The notes under the pieces were generated by a model, which was given only the letters and a program-made list of their open reading frames with translations, searched no databases and had not been told where the DNA came from. This document shows, piece by piece, positions 1 to 9,682 of a stretch of 64,000 bases of DNA. Source of the stretch: Isoetes taiwanensis (lineage: Eukaryota > Streptophyta > Lycopodiopsida > Isoetales > Isoetaceae); assembly GCA_021234155.1 (NCBI GenBank), contig JAJEKV010000039.1, positions 13,279,156 through 13,343,155 on the forward strand. Direction: 5' to 3'. Made by a program: the position numbers and the translations under genes. Each line of letters starts with the position of its first letter. The stretch's first letter is position 1.

Positions 1-155
1 AAATGCCTTAATTTATTTAAGCTAATTTATGATGACTAAGCCTGGCTCTCGTTGGGGTGCCTTGATTCCAAGGGTATTCCTTTAAACTATATCACGATGA
101 CTAATTCTTGTTCTCGTTGGGGTGCCTTGATTCCAGGGTATTCGTTTAAGCTAAG
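1..155. repeat. Two-copy tandem repeat, 65-bp period
   Basis: Two adjacent copies of a 65-bp unit begin at 31 and 96. They share the core CGTTGGGGTGCCTTGATTCC and differ at scattered positions. The flank TTTAAGCTAA also recurs at both ends. No coding sense was found. Confidence 0.75.
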
Positions 156-500
156 GGCTGGTATTAGTATATATCAAAATTTTATCCATTTGAATTTTAC
201 AAAACAAATACCCCTATTCAATGTACTATTCAATGTATGCTTCTAAATATGTCCTAACAATACGCAAAAAATTAGTTCGAGTAATTCTTGGAATGAAGGG
301 GAGCATATTTGTTCCTTCAAGGATTTAACAATTTACATTGCCAATGGGATTTGATTTTGGACGAGAAACAAGAACCAAAATCCAATTTTTTTTCAAATTA
401 CCTAGTAGTTGAAAGAGCAAAAATGATTTCTTTCACTGGTTGAACGTTTTAAATCGACATTAGGAACTTAAAAATATATAAAAAGCTGTGAAGCTTTTGG

Positions 501-1592
501 CTATGGAGATTTGCGAGAGGAACTCCGGCGTTCAAGTATATAAGGGGGAATCTGGATATCCTGCTCAGGGGCACGACGGCATTCTCTCAAAACGTCCTGA
601 ATGGCAGATCTAGAAGCGGCCAAAACCTGGCTAAGTTCACCGATTTGGAGCTCAACAGCGGCAAGCCCGTTGTCAAGCTGCACAGATTTTCTGCCCAATT
701 CTTCAGCAGACTGCTTAAGCTTCCATCCGTCCTCCTGATAGCTTCCCTTGCGCATTACTTCGTCGAACAATTCATGCAGAGCCAAAACGTGGGCATCCAT
801 GTCGGCCAATTCCGTCGTGAAGGAAAAGCCCCCTTTTGTTTTTCTGCTCTTCATCTGCTCCATAAGCATCCGATTCAGATCGAGCAACGAATTCGCCCAG
901 ATGGGCTCCTTATTGATGATCAATTCCTCCACATTCTGCTTGGGATTCATGGAAAGGGCGCGGGATAGGACCTGCAGAATGAAAATGGTGGTTATTCTGG
1001 TGCCATAGAATCCGGCGAGAAAGCTGCGCTGAGATGGGTGCCCATCTGAGAGGCCGAGGAGATTTTCCTCTGCGATTATGGATTCGACTTCGCGGAGCAA
1101 TTTCTCGCAGGTTTCGAGGCGGGCTTTCTGCAGGGAGAGCCGGCTAATTTCTTCGTCTCTGCCCTCGAGAGCTTCCATGCAATTTTTGAGCAGAAGGCGA
1201 GTCCGTTTGCACTGCCCTTTGTTGAACGATCCGTCCCGCTCCAGAGATTGAAGAGCCAGATGCACAAACATCTGATAATACCTGATATCCGCGATATTTT
1301 TGCGCAGCACATTGCAGACCTCCATCAGCTTCTCCACCTCGCTCTTGGCCTTCGTAATCTTAGACTCAATCGCGTGCTTTGCAGGCAAAATTTCTGGCAG
1401 AAGGGGCTCCAGATTTTCCCTTGTACTCAGCACCAAATCTAACGCTTGTTGGATCCATCCCAGACTCACCGCCCCTGCCCGCCCTAAACTCTGCAATCCC
1501 TCGCTCAGATTCGATTCGAACTCCTTCAGATCCGCTGGTCTTTCCTCCGGATTTGAATACAGAGACTCTGTTGTTGCCCCTTCTCCTACCAT
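501..1592 (-). CDS. BYPASS1-like (DUF793/BPS1 family) protein, intact
   Basis: This is a single uninterrupted 363-residue reading frame, about the usual length of plant BPS1/ROH1-like proteins. It has the family's order of helical segments: an N-terminal GWIQQALDLVL helix, a central cysteine-bearing helical block, GFYGTRITTIFILQVLSRAL near residue 195, and a C-terminal ELGRKSVQLDNGL / LAASRSAIQDVLRECR pair. The similarity is recalled, not searched. The ATG at 1590-1592 is the first in frame and gives the expected N-terminus. There are no transmembrane segments; the protein is probably soluble and largely helical. In Arabidopsis BPS1 restrains a root-derived mobile growth signal, but whether this paralogue does the same is unknown. 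It has no introns, and its codon use and base composition are ordinary. It is the only clearly functional host gene in the window. An unrelated plastid protein is less likely. Confidence 0.85.
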   Translation of the reverse strand: MVGEGATTESLYSNPEERPADLKEFESNLSEGLQSLGRAGAVSLGWIQQALDLVLSTRENLEPLLPEILPAKHAIESKITKAKSEVEKLMEVCNVLRKNIADIRYYQMFVHLALQSLERDGSFNKGQCKRTRLLLKNCMEALEGRDEEISRLSLQKARLETCEKLLREVESIIAEENLLGLSDGHPSQRSFLAGFYGTRITTIFILQVLSRALSMNPKQNVEELIINKEPIWANSLLDLNRMLMEQMKSRKTKGGFSFTTELADMDAHVLALHELFDEVMRKGSYQEDGWKLKQSAEELGRKSVQLDNGLAAVELQIGELSQVLAASRSAIQDVLRECRRAPEQDIQIPPYILERRSSSRKSP

Positions 1593-2049
1593 TTTTACTC
1601 GGATTCTTGCACCTGGGTATGAAATTCGAGGGACCCAACGGCCGATTTGCTCAGATTTTGCTTGAAGAGTGAGATCCGAGGGGAAAATTGTTCAAATCCA
1701 CGAAAAATTTGATGATTTGACGCGACGCAGTGCGGGTTTGGGCAGATGGAGTCCTGCTTGTGTGTATTGGGATTTATATGAAGGAATGCGTGTGCTTCTA
1801 GAACTAGTGGGTAGGCTTTCTGAGAGCACCGCTCCTAACAGCTTCTTTTTGGAGGACTGTTCAAAAATTGGTCTTCTGCTGCTTCGCTTTGACACGGAAC
1901 CTCGTATTTTGACTCATTCATGACCTCTCTCTTACGTCATAACATATGCCAACGAATTATTCAAATGCCACCAACGGACGAGATTTGTCTTCAGATGTTG
2001 TCCGCAGGCCTCGAATTTAGATTTTGTACAAGGGAACTGTGCATTTCCT
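1593..2049. other. Upstream region of the BPS1-like gene
   Basis: This should hold the 5' leader and promoter of the minus-strand BPS1-like gene. I see no convincing TATA box and no other gene. Short frames here on both strands do not resemble any family. Confidence 0.4.
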
Positions 2050-2181
2050 ACGTGGAAGCAGGTTAAAGGGCATTCTGTGGCACCGTTGAAGGGTGAGGCA
2101 CGTTTCAGAGAAAGAAATTTTGCCCCGTGGCATTGCTTGATAGACGCACACAACGGAATGCTCTTTAACTTGCTTTTACGT
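2050..2181. repeat. Foldback hairpin element 1
   Basis: The left arm GAAGCAGGTTAAAGGGCATTC pairs with the right-arm complement AAAGCAAGTTAAAGAGCATTC. The outer ends are ACGTGGAAGC (2050) and GCTTTTACGT (2172), which are imperfect inverted repeats of each other. The interior has no coding potential. The same boundary words close the two neighbouring hairpins, so this is one family. Confidence 0.65.
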
Positions 2182-2302
2182 ATAAGGGAATGTCTCTCTG
2201 CTTGACATTCCCTGTGTGGAAACAATGCCGACGCCGGCAGGCGGAGGCATTGTTGACATCCCAGGAATGTCAAGCAAAGAGACATTCCCTTAACGTGGAA
2301 GC
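2178..2302. repeat. Foldback hairpin element 2
   Basis: A long stem runs from AAGGGAATGTCTCTCTGCTT to its complement AAGCAAAGAGACATTCCCTT. It is preceded by TTTTACGTATA and followed by AACGTGGAAGC. The loop contains GC-rich GCCGACGCCGGC. It shares the ACGT word with hairpin 1, so the two are back to back. Confidence 0.7.
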
Positions 2303-2329
2303 ACCGCCTTTGCATTCTCAAGCGAAAAC

Positions 2330-2445
2330 TGAGAATAGCAAACCGAATGACGGTAAGAGTTCAAGAATGCAAGGTAAATGGCTCCGCAAGGTAAATCCAA
2401 GAACGCCAGGTAAATCACCCGTAATGTAAGGTAAATTCAAGAACA
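2330..2445. repeat. Cluster of GAATGN(3)GGTAAA-type words
   Basis: Degenerate short units (AGAATGCAAGGTAAAT, AGAACGCCAGGTAAAT, GTAATGTAAGGTAAAT) follow each other at roughly 20-bp steps. Similar clusters recur at about 3395-3490 and 4320-4440. Their origin is unknown; they accompany the foldback hairpins. Confidence 0.55.
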
Positions 2446-2559
2446 AGCGTAATCGAGGAAAAAACGAGTCAGCCAACCATCCGCTAAAGATTCAGGGAAA
2501 GAAACGGAGCCACATGTCGCAATGATTGGACGAGGCGTCAGAAATGCAAGGCAAGTTGC

Positions 2560-2735
2560 TTTTACCGCATAGGTAATGCACGCCGAAGAAACTCCGCTAT
2601 AATTTTGAGGCGGCGCGACTGCTGCTCCGCGCGATCGAAGCGCCGCGAAAAGCGCCTACATCGAAGTCCGGCGCGGTGTCACCGAAAAATTATTGCCTAA
2701 TTTCGACCGGCTGCATTACCTTACGTAATAAACCG
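2560..2735. repeat. Weak inverted repeat around a GC-rich core
   Basis: GGTAATGCACGCCG near 2568 pairs with CGGCTGCATTACC near 2709, and the right end runs into TTACGTAATAA. The core is rich in CGCGCG and GGCGC. It probably belongs to the same foldback family but is more decayed. Confidence 0.45.
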
Positions 2736-3394
2736 AGGTTGAAATTACGATGTTGGAGCACCTATGGCGGACCGGAGATGGCTTCCTTTGCTATGGCGCA
2801 GCTTTTTCTTTGAACGCTTAGCACCTATCTATAGGGCTATGCATTGTCCGCCAGTCTACTTCGCAAAACCTTGTTATAGGATACAAAGTCACCGGATCCG
2901 CTTTGAAAAGCTTGAAGATCTAATTGAGACAGTAAGAAGCCCTCTCGGCAAGAATCTTGAAGCTCGCCTTCGTGATGTGTTTCTATCTTGAAGCTCACTC
3001 TCGTAAGCTCTATCTTGAAGCTCGCCTTTGAATCTTGAAGCCCAATCAGAGTGTGCCGCCACGCCCTCATGCTTATAGTTTCATAGTCCAACAAATTCCA
3101 TCTACATTTTTGAATGCTCTGCAATCGCCATAGCAGGAGTTGCAAAAAGAGGGAAGAGCTTAGTCGCGAAAACAGGGGCGCCATAGCCAAAGAGGGGAAC
3201 TATAGCCAAAGAAGGAAGAGGTTAGTCGCGAAAACAGGGGAGAGCTCAGCGGCGCCGCTCCGCCAATGTCGAGGACGATTACATGATTTAAAATAAGCAT
3301 AATTTTTTCAGTAATTTCAACCTCCTGTTTATTACGTATACAGGAACGGCCATTCCTGTAACGTGGAAGACAGAGAGGTGCGATTCAGCAGTCC

Positions 3395-3490
3395 AGAATG
3401 CTGGGTAAAATCAGAGAATGTCGGGTAAAATCATAGAATGTCGGGTAGAATCACTGAATCCGCAGAATGTGAGGTAAACGCAAAAGAATG
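3395..3490. repeat. Second cluster of GAATGTCGGGTAAA words
   Basis: AGAATGCTGGGTAAAATC, AGAATGTCGGGTAAAATC and AGAATGTCGGGTAGAATC follow one another, then the units degrade. This lies just after a small hairpin ACAGGAA...TTCCTGT at 3340-3360, which ends in AACGTGGAAG. Confidence 0.6.
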
Positions 3491-3617
3491 CCGCAGTAAA
3501 AATATTTGAGTCTGTTTGTTCTACCCGTTAACATTCCTGTAAAATAAAAGTGCCAAGTGGCACGGCGTGATAGGCAGATAGGGCTTAATTGCGCCTATCT
3601 GTTTTTTACTTTTTGTA

Positions 3618-3726
3618 TATAAGAATGTCCTTTTACAAAACATTCTGACGTGGAAGCGTTAGCGCGGAGGCGTGGCTGACACGCCGGAATGTCCTGTAAA
3701 AAAGAACATTCTTAAAACGTGAAGTT
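3618..3726. repeat. Foldback hairpin element 3
   Basis: The left arm TAAGAATGTCCTTTTACA pairs with the complement of TGTAAAAAAGAACATTCTTA on the right. The right end is AACGTGAAG, matching the AACGTGGAAG boundary of the other hairpins. The loop is GC-rich and contains a second GACGTGGAAGC word. Confidence 0.65.
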
Positions 3727-4029
3727 TGTGTTAGGGTTTACTCCGGCGACTCCTGCTATGGCGATGGCACCCTGTTCTGACTGTGGCGCCCTACTCATAC
3801 TCCTGCGATGGCGCCCTTCTCCTGCTCCTGCAATGGCTCCGGCGATGGCACCCTACTGCTGTTCCAGTTTGTTAAAACGTGGTTAGGATTTATTCTGTGT
3901 GCTCCGGCCATGGCGATGCATCCTGCTCCGGCGATGGCATAACAAAGCCGATTTGTGCAGTGACAAGGACGATTTTATAGACAAAGCCATTTTATCTGTT
4001 CTTTCTGGGCAGGGCACAAGGTAACTCTT

Positions 4030-4240
4030 CCTGAAGCTTTTTTGCTTTCTTTTGTTGCTTTCTTTTTTTCGAAGCTTTTCTTTTCTTTCTTTCTTTCTGA
4101 AGCTTTTCTTTTCTTTTCTTTTCAAAGCTTTTTTGAAGCTTTCGAAGCTTTTATTTTCTGAAGCTTTTGAAGACTTCTTTCCTTCTGAAGCTTTCTTTTA
4201 AGGAATCTGTAGGTGCTCTGAAGCTTTTTTTAAGGAATCT
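4030..4240. repeat. Pyrimidine-rich simple sequence with GAAGCTTTT units
   Basis: Runs of CTTT are interspersed with the repeated word GAAGCTTTT (TCGAAGCTTTTCTTTT, TTGAAGCTTTCGAAGC and so on). It is low complexity. The minus-strand lysine/arginine frame across it is an artefact. Confidence 0.7.
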
Positions 4241-4319
4241 GTTGCTGGAGCTTTGGACCGGGGTTCAATTCCCTGGGCAGTAAATGTTCAATGTTCTGTA
4301 CAACTAAAAGAAGAAAGCA

Positions 4320-4440
4320 GAATGCGAGTCAAAATGCAGGTAGAAATCTTAGAATGCAAGTAAGAAACCGAGAATGCAAGTAAACTTCAGAATACAGGTA
4401 AGAAATTCTAGTATGTCGAGTAAAAACTTAGAATGCAAAC
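4320..4440. repeat. Third cluster of AGAATGCAAGTAA words
   Basis: There are about six degenerate units of AGAATGCRAGTAARAAA, sharing the AGAATG start with the clusters at 2.35 and 3.4 kb. Confidence 0.55.
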
Positions 4441-5069
4441 AAAGAGGACATTTCGGAAAAGAAAACATGATACGTGGTGGCAGCTCATTGGCGGATTGGC
4501 CAGAAAGAACCCTAACTAAACTTTATGTAATAGGGATAATGTTCGGCCACAGCCCATTATGTAAAGGTTTCGTGGGTGCCCTCTGACTAAATATTCTCTT
4601 ATATAGGCCTGGAATTTAAATTTTGCATTCATCGTCTGCTCGTTATTTATACTTACAAGAAATTTATTGTTAGAAATAGGCCGCCGCGAATATTTCTTTT
4701 GTTCGAATTGTTTTCTAGTTTGAACGGTGATTATACGAAACAGTGCGAAAAGATGCCTAGTTTGACAATGTTGTGGTATTTGGGATCCTTAGATTATATT
4801 TGGGTTATGCATTCTATGCAGGAATGGTAGACTATGGATTTATATTTTCCTAGCTAGGCGGTATTTTAGTAGGTCGCCTAAGACCGAGCGAGAAGCCATG
4901 GACATGATAGCAAGAAGAGAATTGAAGCATTGAAGTACCATGCTAGCAAGGGACAATAAGAGCCTACAATGGGTATCATCAGGTAAGTTTGTTTACAAAA
5001 AAAAATGGTGAGAACCATATTTTAAATTGGTTAAGAAAAGCAATGGTTCGAAGCACCAAAGACATTAAG

Positions 5070-5190
5070 AAAAAGGAGATATTGTTGTTCTCTACCCTTG
5101 AAAACTATTACAACAAATCCAAGAAAACCAGGAAAAAGGAGATATTGTTCTTCTGTATCCTTGAAAACTATTACAACAAATCCAAGAGAG
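5070..5190. repeat. Two-copy tandem repeat, 63-bp period
   Basis: The word GGAGATATTGTT recurs at 5075 and 5138 inside near-identical copies that end in ACTATTACAACAAATCCAAG. The period is a multiple of three, which keeps a short frame open, but that frame resembles nothing known. Confidence 0.75.
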
Positions 5191-5224
5191 CCAGGCTGAT
5201 CAGCCAACAGAACAGTCTGGGACT

Positions 5225-5390
5225 GGATGTGGGGCAAGGAGCAAAAGCCTTTGGATGCTAAGTTGCATATTATTCCAAGAACCAGAAGCAAGATTGCGCT
5301 TTCCCGGATGTGGTGCAAAGGGCAAAAGCCTTTGGATGCAAAGTTGCATATTATTCCAGGAACTAGAAGCCGGATTGTGCTTATAATTAT
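5225..5390. repeat. Two-copy tandem repeat, 81-bp period
   Basis: The copies start at 5225 and 5306 with GGATGTGG and share AAAAGCCTTTGGATGC and AAGTTGCATATTATTCCA. A diverged third copy of the 3' half lies near 8600-8650 (CAGAAGCCAGATTGTGCTTA), so the unit is also dispersed. Confidence 0.75.
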
Positions 5391-5449
5391 TACTAGAAAA
5401 AGTGCCCAGCGTTGCTGGGCTTTTGTCGGGATTAAACTAAAAAATTAAG

Positions 5450-6650
5450 ATAAGAAAAAGGTTGACAACATTGGGTATTATGTTCCTCAAGCAAAAGTTT
5501 CCTTGGGTTTTAGTTCAATCATGTTATTTTTAGATTGCATAAACGTTGCATTAGGAAACAACCATAGAATCATGATTAATCTATCACATAATTGCAAATT
5601 AGACCATCACAATGCATGAAAACAATCGACAATTATTAATTGCGAAAATCCGCGTAAAGGACAAGTTGAGGTTCTATGAGGTTTTATTTATCATCATTGG
5701 TGTTAATTAGAGTTCCATTTCATATTGTTTTGTATTGTATTATGCACGGTATTATACCTCATTATGTTATATTGGTGTATTGTGGGGAGTATTATAGCTG
5801 ATTATGTTGTAGAGTGTTTTTCATTATTGAGCTTCGTGGAACTATTGAATATTAGGACTGACTTACTGATGATCTATGAGGCACTTCAAGAGCTAAATGC
5901 ATTTGGACGAAATTCTTAACTCATACTGCATCTCCCTCATCCCGAAGCATAAGGGGCTGTGTTATTTTTACACTGGCAAACATAGACTTAGAGGAGGTAG
6001 TTTTGCTTCAGAAAGATGATATGGAGCATCAATTAAAGGTGGAACATCGACTATAGGATAAGTTGCTCGCTAATTGTCAAGGGATTCCTTTACATGCAAC
6101 ATGATCTTGAAATGCATTTAGGAACACCTTGCAATTTTTTTCACGATTCCATTTATTAATTGAACACCTTGCAATTTAATTCCAAAAAAAGCCCCTAGTA
6201 TTAGTCTTTGTCTGTGATGGAATATCGCCCTTACTATTAGCTTTAAGTGACCGGCAATTTAAAGGCGCTTAAATGTCATAACATTATATTCCTTCTCCTC
6301 TCAGAAGAAAATCCCATAGCATGGAACCTTCAAGGTGTTTGGGAACTAAGGATCTTGAATATTTGGTTGAAAATGTATTACGCTTTTCTACAAAGATAAT
6401 CTTACAAGTAGGTCGCTTCGATTCCATGCAAGAAGTTAAAACAAAGACTAAGTTTCCTACAAGTTCCATCCTTTATCAAGAAAATGTACAATTGTCTCAA
6501 TCAATTTCTCGCCAGAGCCATCAAGGAGATTGAAACAAAGCTCCTAACCATAAATCCGAGCCAAAACCAAAGAGAGCAAGTGCTAATGCAAGCTGCCCGA
6601 TATCTATTAAGTGGCCATCCAAGAATTTCTGCCATCAAGGCAAGTGGCTT
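5450..6650. other. Non-coding, AT-rich stretch
   Basis: No frame longer than about 70 residues looks real. The sequence CACCTTGCAATTT occurs twice near 6127 and 6167. No transposon ends were recognised. Confidence 0.4.
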
Positions 6651-6659
6651 AATATGCAA

Positions 6660-8240
6660 CCGTTCTCTGCAGAGCGCTTCATAGACCATGCAGTTTTCCG
6701 TAATATATTTGTAGGCTTGAGACCAAATTACTCGAGGCGTACGATCCATATCCGTAAATGTCCACTTCCATAAAATATAGCCACCTTGTTACGCCCCTCA
6801 TCCAAAGCCTTCTCCAACTCCCCGATTGCGCCTTTATTCCTTTCTCCAATAATCACAGAGTTCTCTACTATGTTGGCTGCGCCTTGGTCAAATTGCAACA
6901 CACGTAAGTTGATGCTTTTAGTAAGCTTACTCTATAGACTGAAATATAAATGAGTATCATTAAGGAGGACATACTGCTGCTAACTTATTTGCCTTGCCAA
7001 AAATACTTTTAAAGCGGATGAAAAGTCAAGGTTTAGCGCTGCCTTCATCTCGTGTGATTCATATAAAGGGGCATCTGATGGTGCACAAACTCCCTCTATA
7101 AGCAAAAGACCTAATAAGGGCATTGGCACCATTCTTGACATCCAGAAAAGCTTCATTTTCCAAGGACCTAAATCATCACGTGCCAGAGCCACTTTTGAAA
7201 TTACATTGCTAGAGACTTGTGCAAGATCTCTGGCAAAGGTGAAAAAATTCTCTCCACATTCCTCCTGCAACCATCATAGATCGGTATAAAATGTCTGCAA
7301 CAAATCTCAGAAGAGTATGCATTACCATACAAGACAATCTTAGCTTAAACACAACCACTCATATGATGGACAAGTTTAACAAACAAAGGAGCTGACTTAT
7401 TAAGTGTAAATTTGGACCTTTACCTGCAGACTTTTGAATGTTTCATAATCAAGATCTACATGGTACCAATTATCCTTTCTATAATCCATGCATTCAAGTT
7501 GGAAGTCAAGTTTAAGCAAACTTGCTAAGAGACGTTGAATATACTTCCTATAAAACTAAAACCCCGCTTCCTACGCTTGCTCCGCTTGGGGGGCTTCCAA
7601 CGGACAGCCTTGTTACTGTCCCTTCCTTTATCTGCCACCATCTCATACAGCACAGTCATATGAATCAAGCTCCCTTTGCATAACAGAGAAGTACCTGACT
7701 TATATTGACAGAATATTAGCTCTTTCAAAACCACTTCCAATTACAAAGACCAATAACACAGAAATATCATAAGTTCTTACTCTGTGTCAGCAATATGAAC
7801 TGCTGCTGCAAGATCCACCTGCAATAAAAATGCCCAGTACAAAATTAAAAAAACTTCATTTATGGTTAAAAAACACTTCAACATTGTTTGAGCTAGCCCT
7901 CCCAAAATACACAACTTCTTTCAACTAAAATGACCAGGAGGAAAGATATTGGACAAATGGATACAAGAGGCAGAGCCAAGGCCAAATGGACAGCAATAGC
8001 CATCAGACAAATTCTCGAAGATACAAAGAGATCAAAATGCTTACCATAGGCGCGATTTGCATGTGTCATATATGTCCAGGATCCACGCCATGACGCCATC
8101 TATTGCCATTTCTGCCATATTCTTTGCTTGAAATTCATTCTAAACATGCATTAATAAGTTTGCTCATATAGGCAAAAGCCATGGAATAGAAAAAGAGTTG
8201 GATGGTTTACCTTGCAAATTTTTTTAAGCGCTACTACCGA
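6660..8240 (-). pseudogene. Degraded multi-exon host gene, plastid-type conserved protein (TraB/PrgY-like, tentative)
   Basis: Read on the minus strand, spliceable pieces line up in the order I recall for a conserved plant and cyanobacterial-type protein of unknown function. They are 8139-8045 (AEMAIDGVMAWILDIYDT, donor GTAAGC), 7818-7781 (VDLAAAVHIADTE between TTATTGCAG and GTAAGA), about 7735-7424 (TVLYEMVADKGR, WKPPKRSKRRKRGFSFIG, then LECMDYRKDNWYHVDLDYET), 7264 to about 6990 (GENFFTFARDLAQ, LGPWKMKLFW, PMPLLGLLLIEGVCAP), and about 6880-6680 (SVIIGERNKGAIGELEKAL, KVAIFYGSGHL, FGLKPTN). Two lesions are visible. The frame changes between GFSFIG and IQRLL near 7550, and there is an in-frame TAA after the GSGHL motif near 6733. 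It is therefore probably a pseudogene copy. The family name is uncertain; the homology order is the stronger part of the claim. More 5' exons may lie further right. Confidence 0.6.
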
Positions 8241-8244
8241 ACAG

Positions 8245-9098
8245 CCTCAGATGAAACGGCCGCTGCCGCTGCTGTTGCCGCTCAAGGCAAATAAATAAAG
8301 ATTTCCTGCATAATAAGAATACGAATACAAAGACTAAATAAAATCTAAGCCTGAATGATCAGATTTAGGGCTCCATGAAAGACCCAAGAACCCCATTCCA
8401 GTATTCAGGAACGGGAACTGGAAAGGGAAGACGCCCAGATTTGTGGGAAGAAGAGAGCCAGAACCGTCGTATCAAACAAAACCGCCAAAAGCCAAAATCA
8501 AGGGATGAAAATAAGTTAAAAAATTCAACGCGCAAGATTGCGCACAGACTATCATAAAATGCCTTTATTATTATATATAGATAACACTATGTTACCACTC
8601 GCAAAAGGTTTTGATTCCAGAGGACAGAAGCCAGATTGTGCTTATCATTATTATAACTCTATATTAGGACCTGCAAAAGTTTTTGATGTGCTTTAACCAA
8701 AAAGAAAAGTCATATTGTAAACACAGAAGTAATTGATGCACTTAGCCTAATGATGTGCTGCTGGTTAGATGCCTTTGAAAATGAGCCTTATCCCTTGGAA
8801 GATGTTCTTGGGAAGTGCTACATGAGAAACCAGAAGGGAGATGGCAAACCTGGCAGTGCAAAATATAGAAACGCATTTTTCTGAACCTCTTTTGACTCCA
8901 CACCACCAATGTTGCATGTCTCCCCTCGTAGCTTAACTTACAAAAGCATAAATACTATTTGATTTGTTTCCCATTTAATCTTGTCATAATGGCACTCTGC
9001 TTCTATTTATGATAACAGCTGAAACCAACCACGACAATTTTTCTTCCATAGAACCAATTGAACCACAATCCGTTGGGTGAAACGTACTAAATTGCAAG
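8245..9098. other. Intergenic; possible 5' exon remnant and a dispersed repeat copy
   Basis: On the minus strand, sequence just before a donor-like GCAAG/GTAAAC at about 8213 could be an upstream exon of the decayed gene. It has an in-frame stop. Near 8600 lies a diverged copy of the 81-bp repeat. Nothing else was recognised. Confidence 0.35.
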
Positions 9099-9265
9099 CA
9101 GGAATAGGTTCTGTACGTATAAAATTTGTTTTTCTGGACGTATAAAATCCAAAAATACGTATTTTTAGGTAAAAACGTATTTTTCATATTTTTCCCTCGC
9201 CCGCCAGAAAACAAAATTTCGCTTACGCAAAAATTAAAAAAATAAATAAATAAGTTTTTTTTCGC

Positions 9266-9299
<34 letters not shown>

Positions 9300-9674
9300 T
9301 TTATTCCGCGTTTGCTTACGCAAAAACAAATAAGAACAAATATTTCGGCCGCAAAAATTTATATAAAAAACCTTTCTTTTTATTTTCACAGAAGAAAACC
9401 CCCTTTTTAAATTTAGAAAAAGGTTCAGAAGCAAACCGCTATTTTGCTTTAATCCGAAGAAGAAAGAATTTTTTTTTTTTTAATTTCAGATGCTTAAACC
9501 TCCGCTTTGCTTTACGTGAAAAATGTTTCGCGTGCGAAATCGCTTACACAAAAAATTTCCGACGCCGAAAATTTTTTTTGCCGTATTTTTGACGTATTAT
9601 ACTTCAAATTTGTGCCGTATCATTGAATAATATGTATTGAGTATAAAACGTATACAGTATTGAACCTATCCCTG
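9099..9674. mobile_element. hAT-like non-autonomous element (MITE), 576 bp
   Basis: The left end CAGGAATAGGTTC (9099) and right end GAACCTATCCCTG (9674) are inverted repeats matching 12 of 13. They are flanked by ATTGCAAG (9091-9098) and ATTGCAAT (9675-9682), an 8-bp duplication with one mismatch. CAGG ends and 8-bp duplications are typical of hAT elements. The interior is AT-rich, with a poly-A run next to poly-T near 9270-9300 and repeats of GCTTACGCAAAAA and ACGTATAAAA. It carries no transposase. The short frames inside come from the homopolymers. Confidence 0.75.
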
Positions 9675-9682
9675 ATTGCAAT

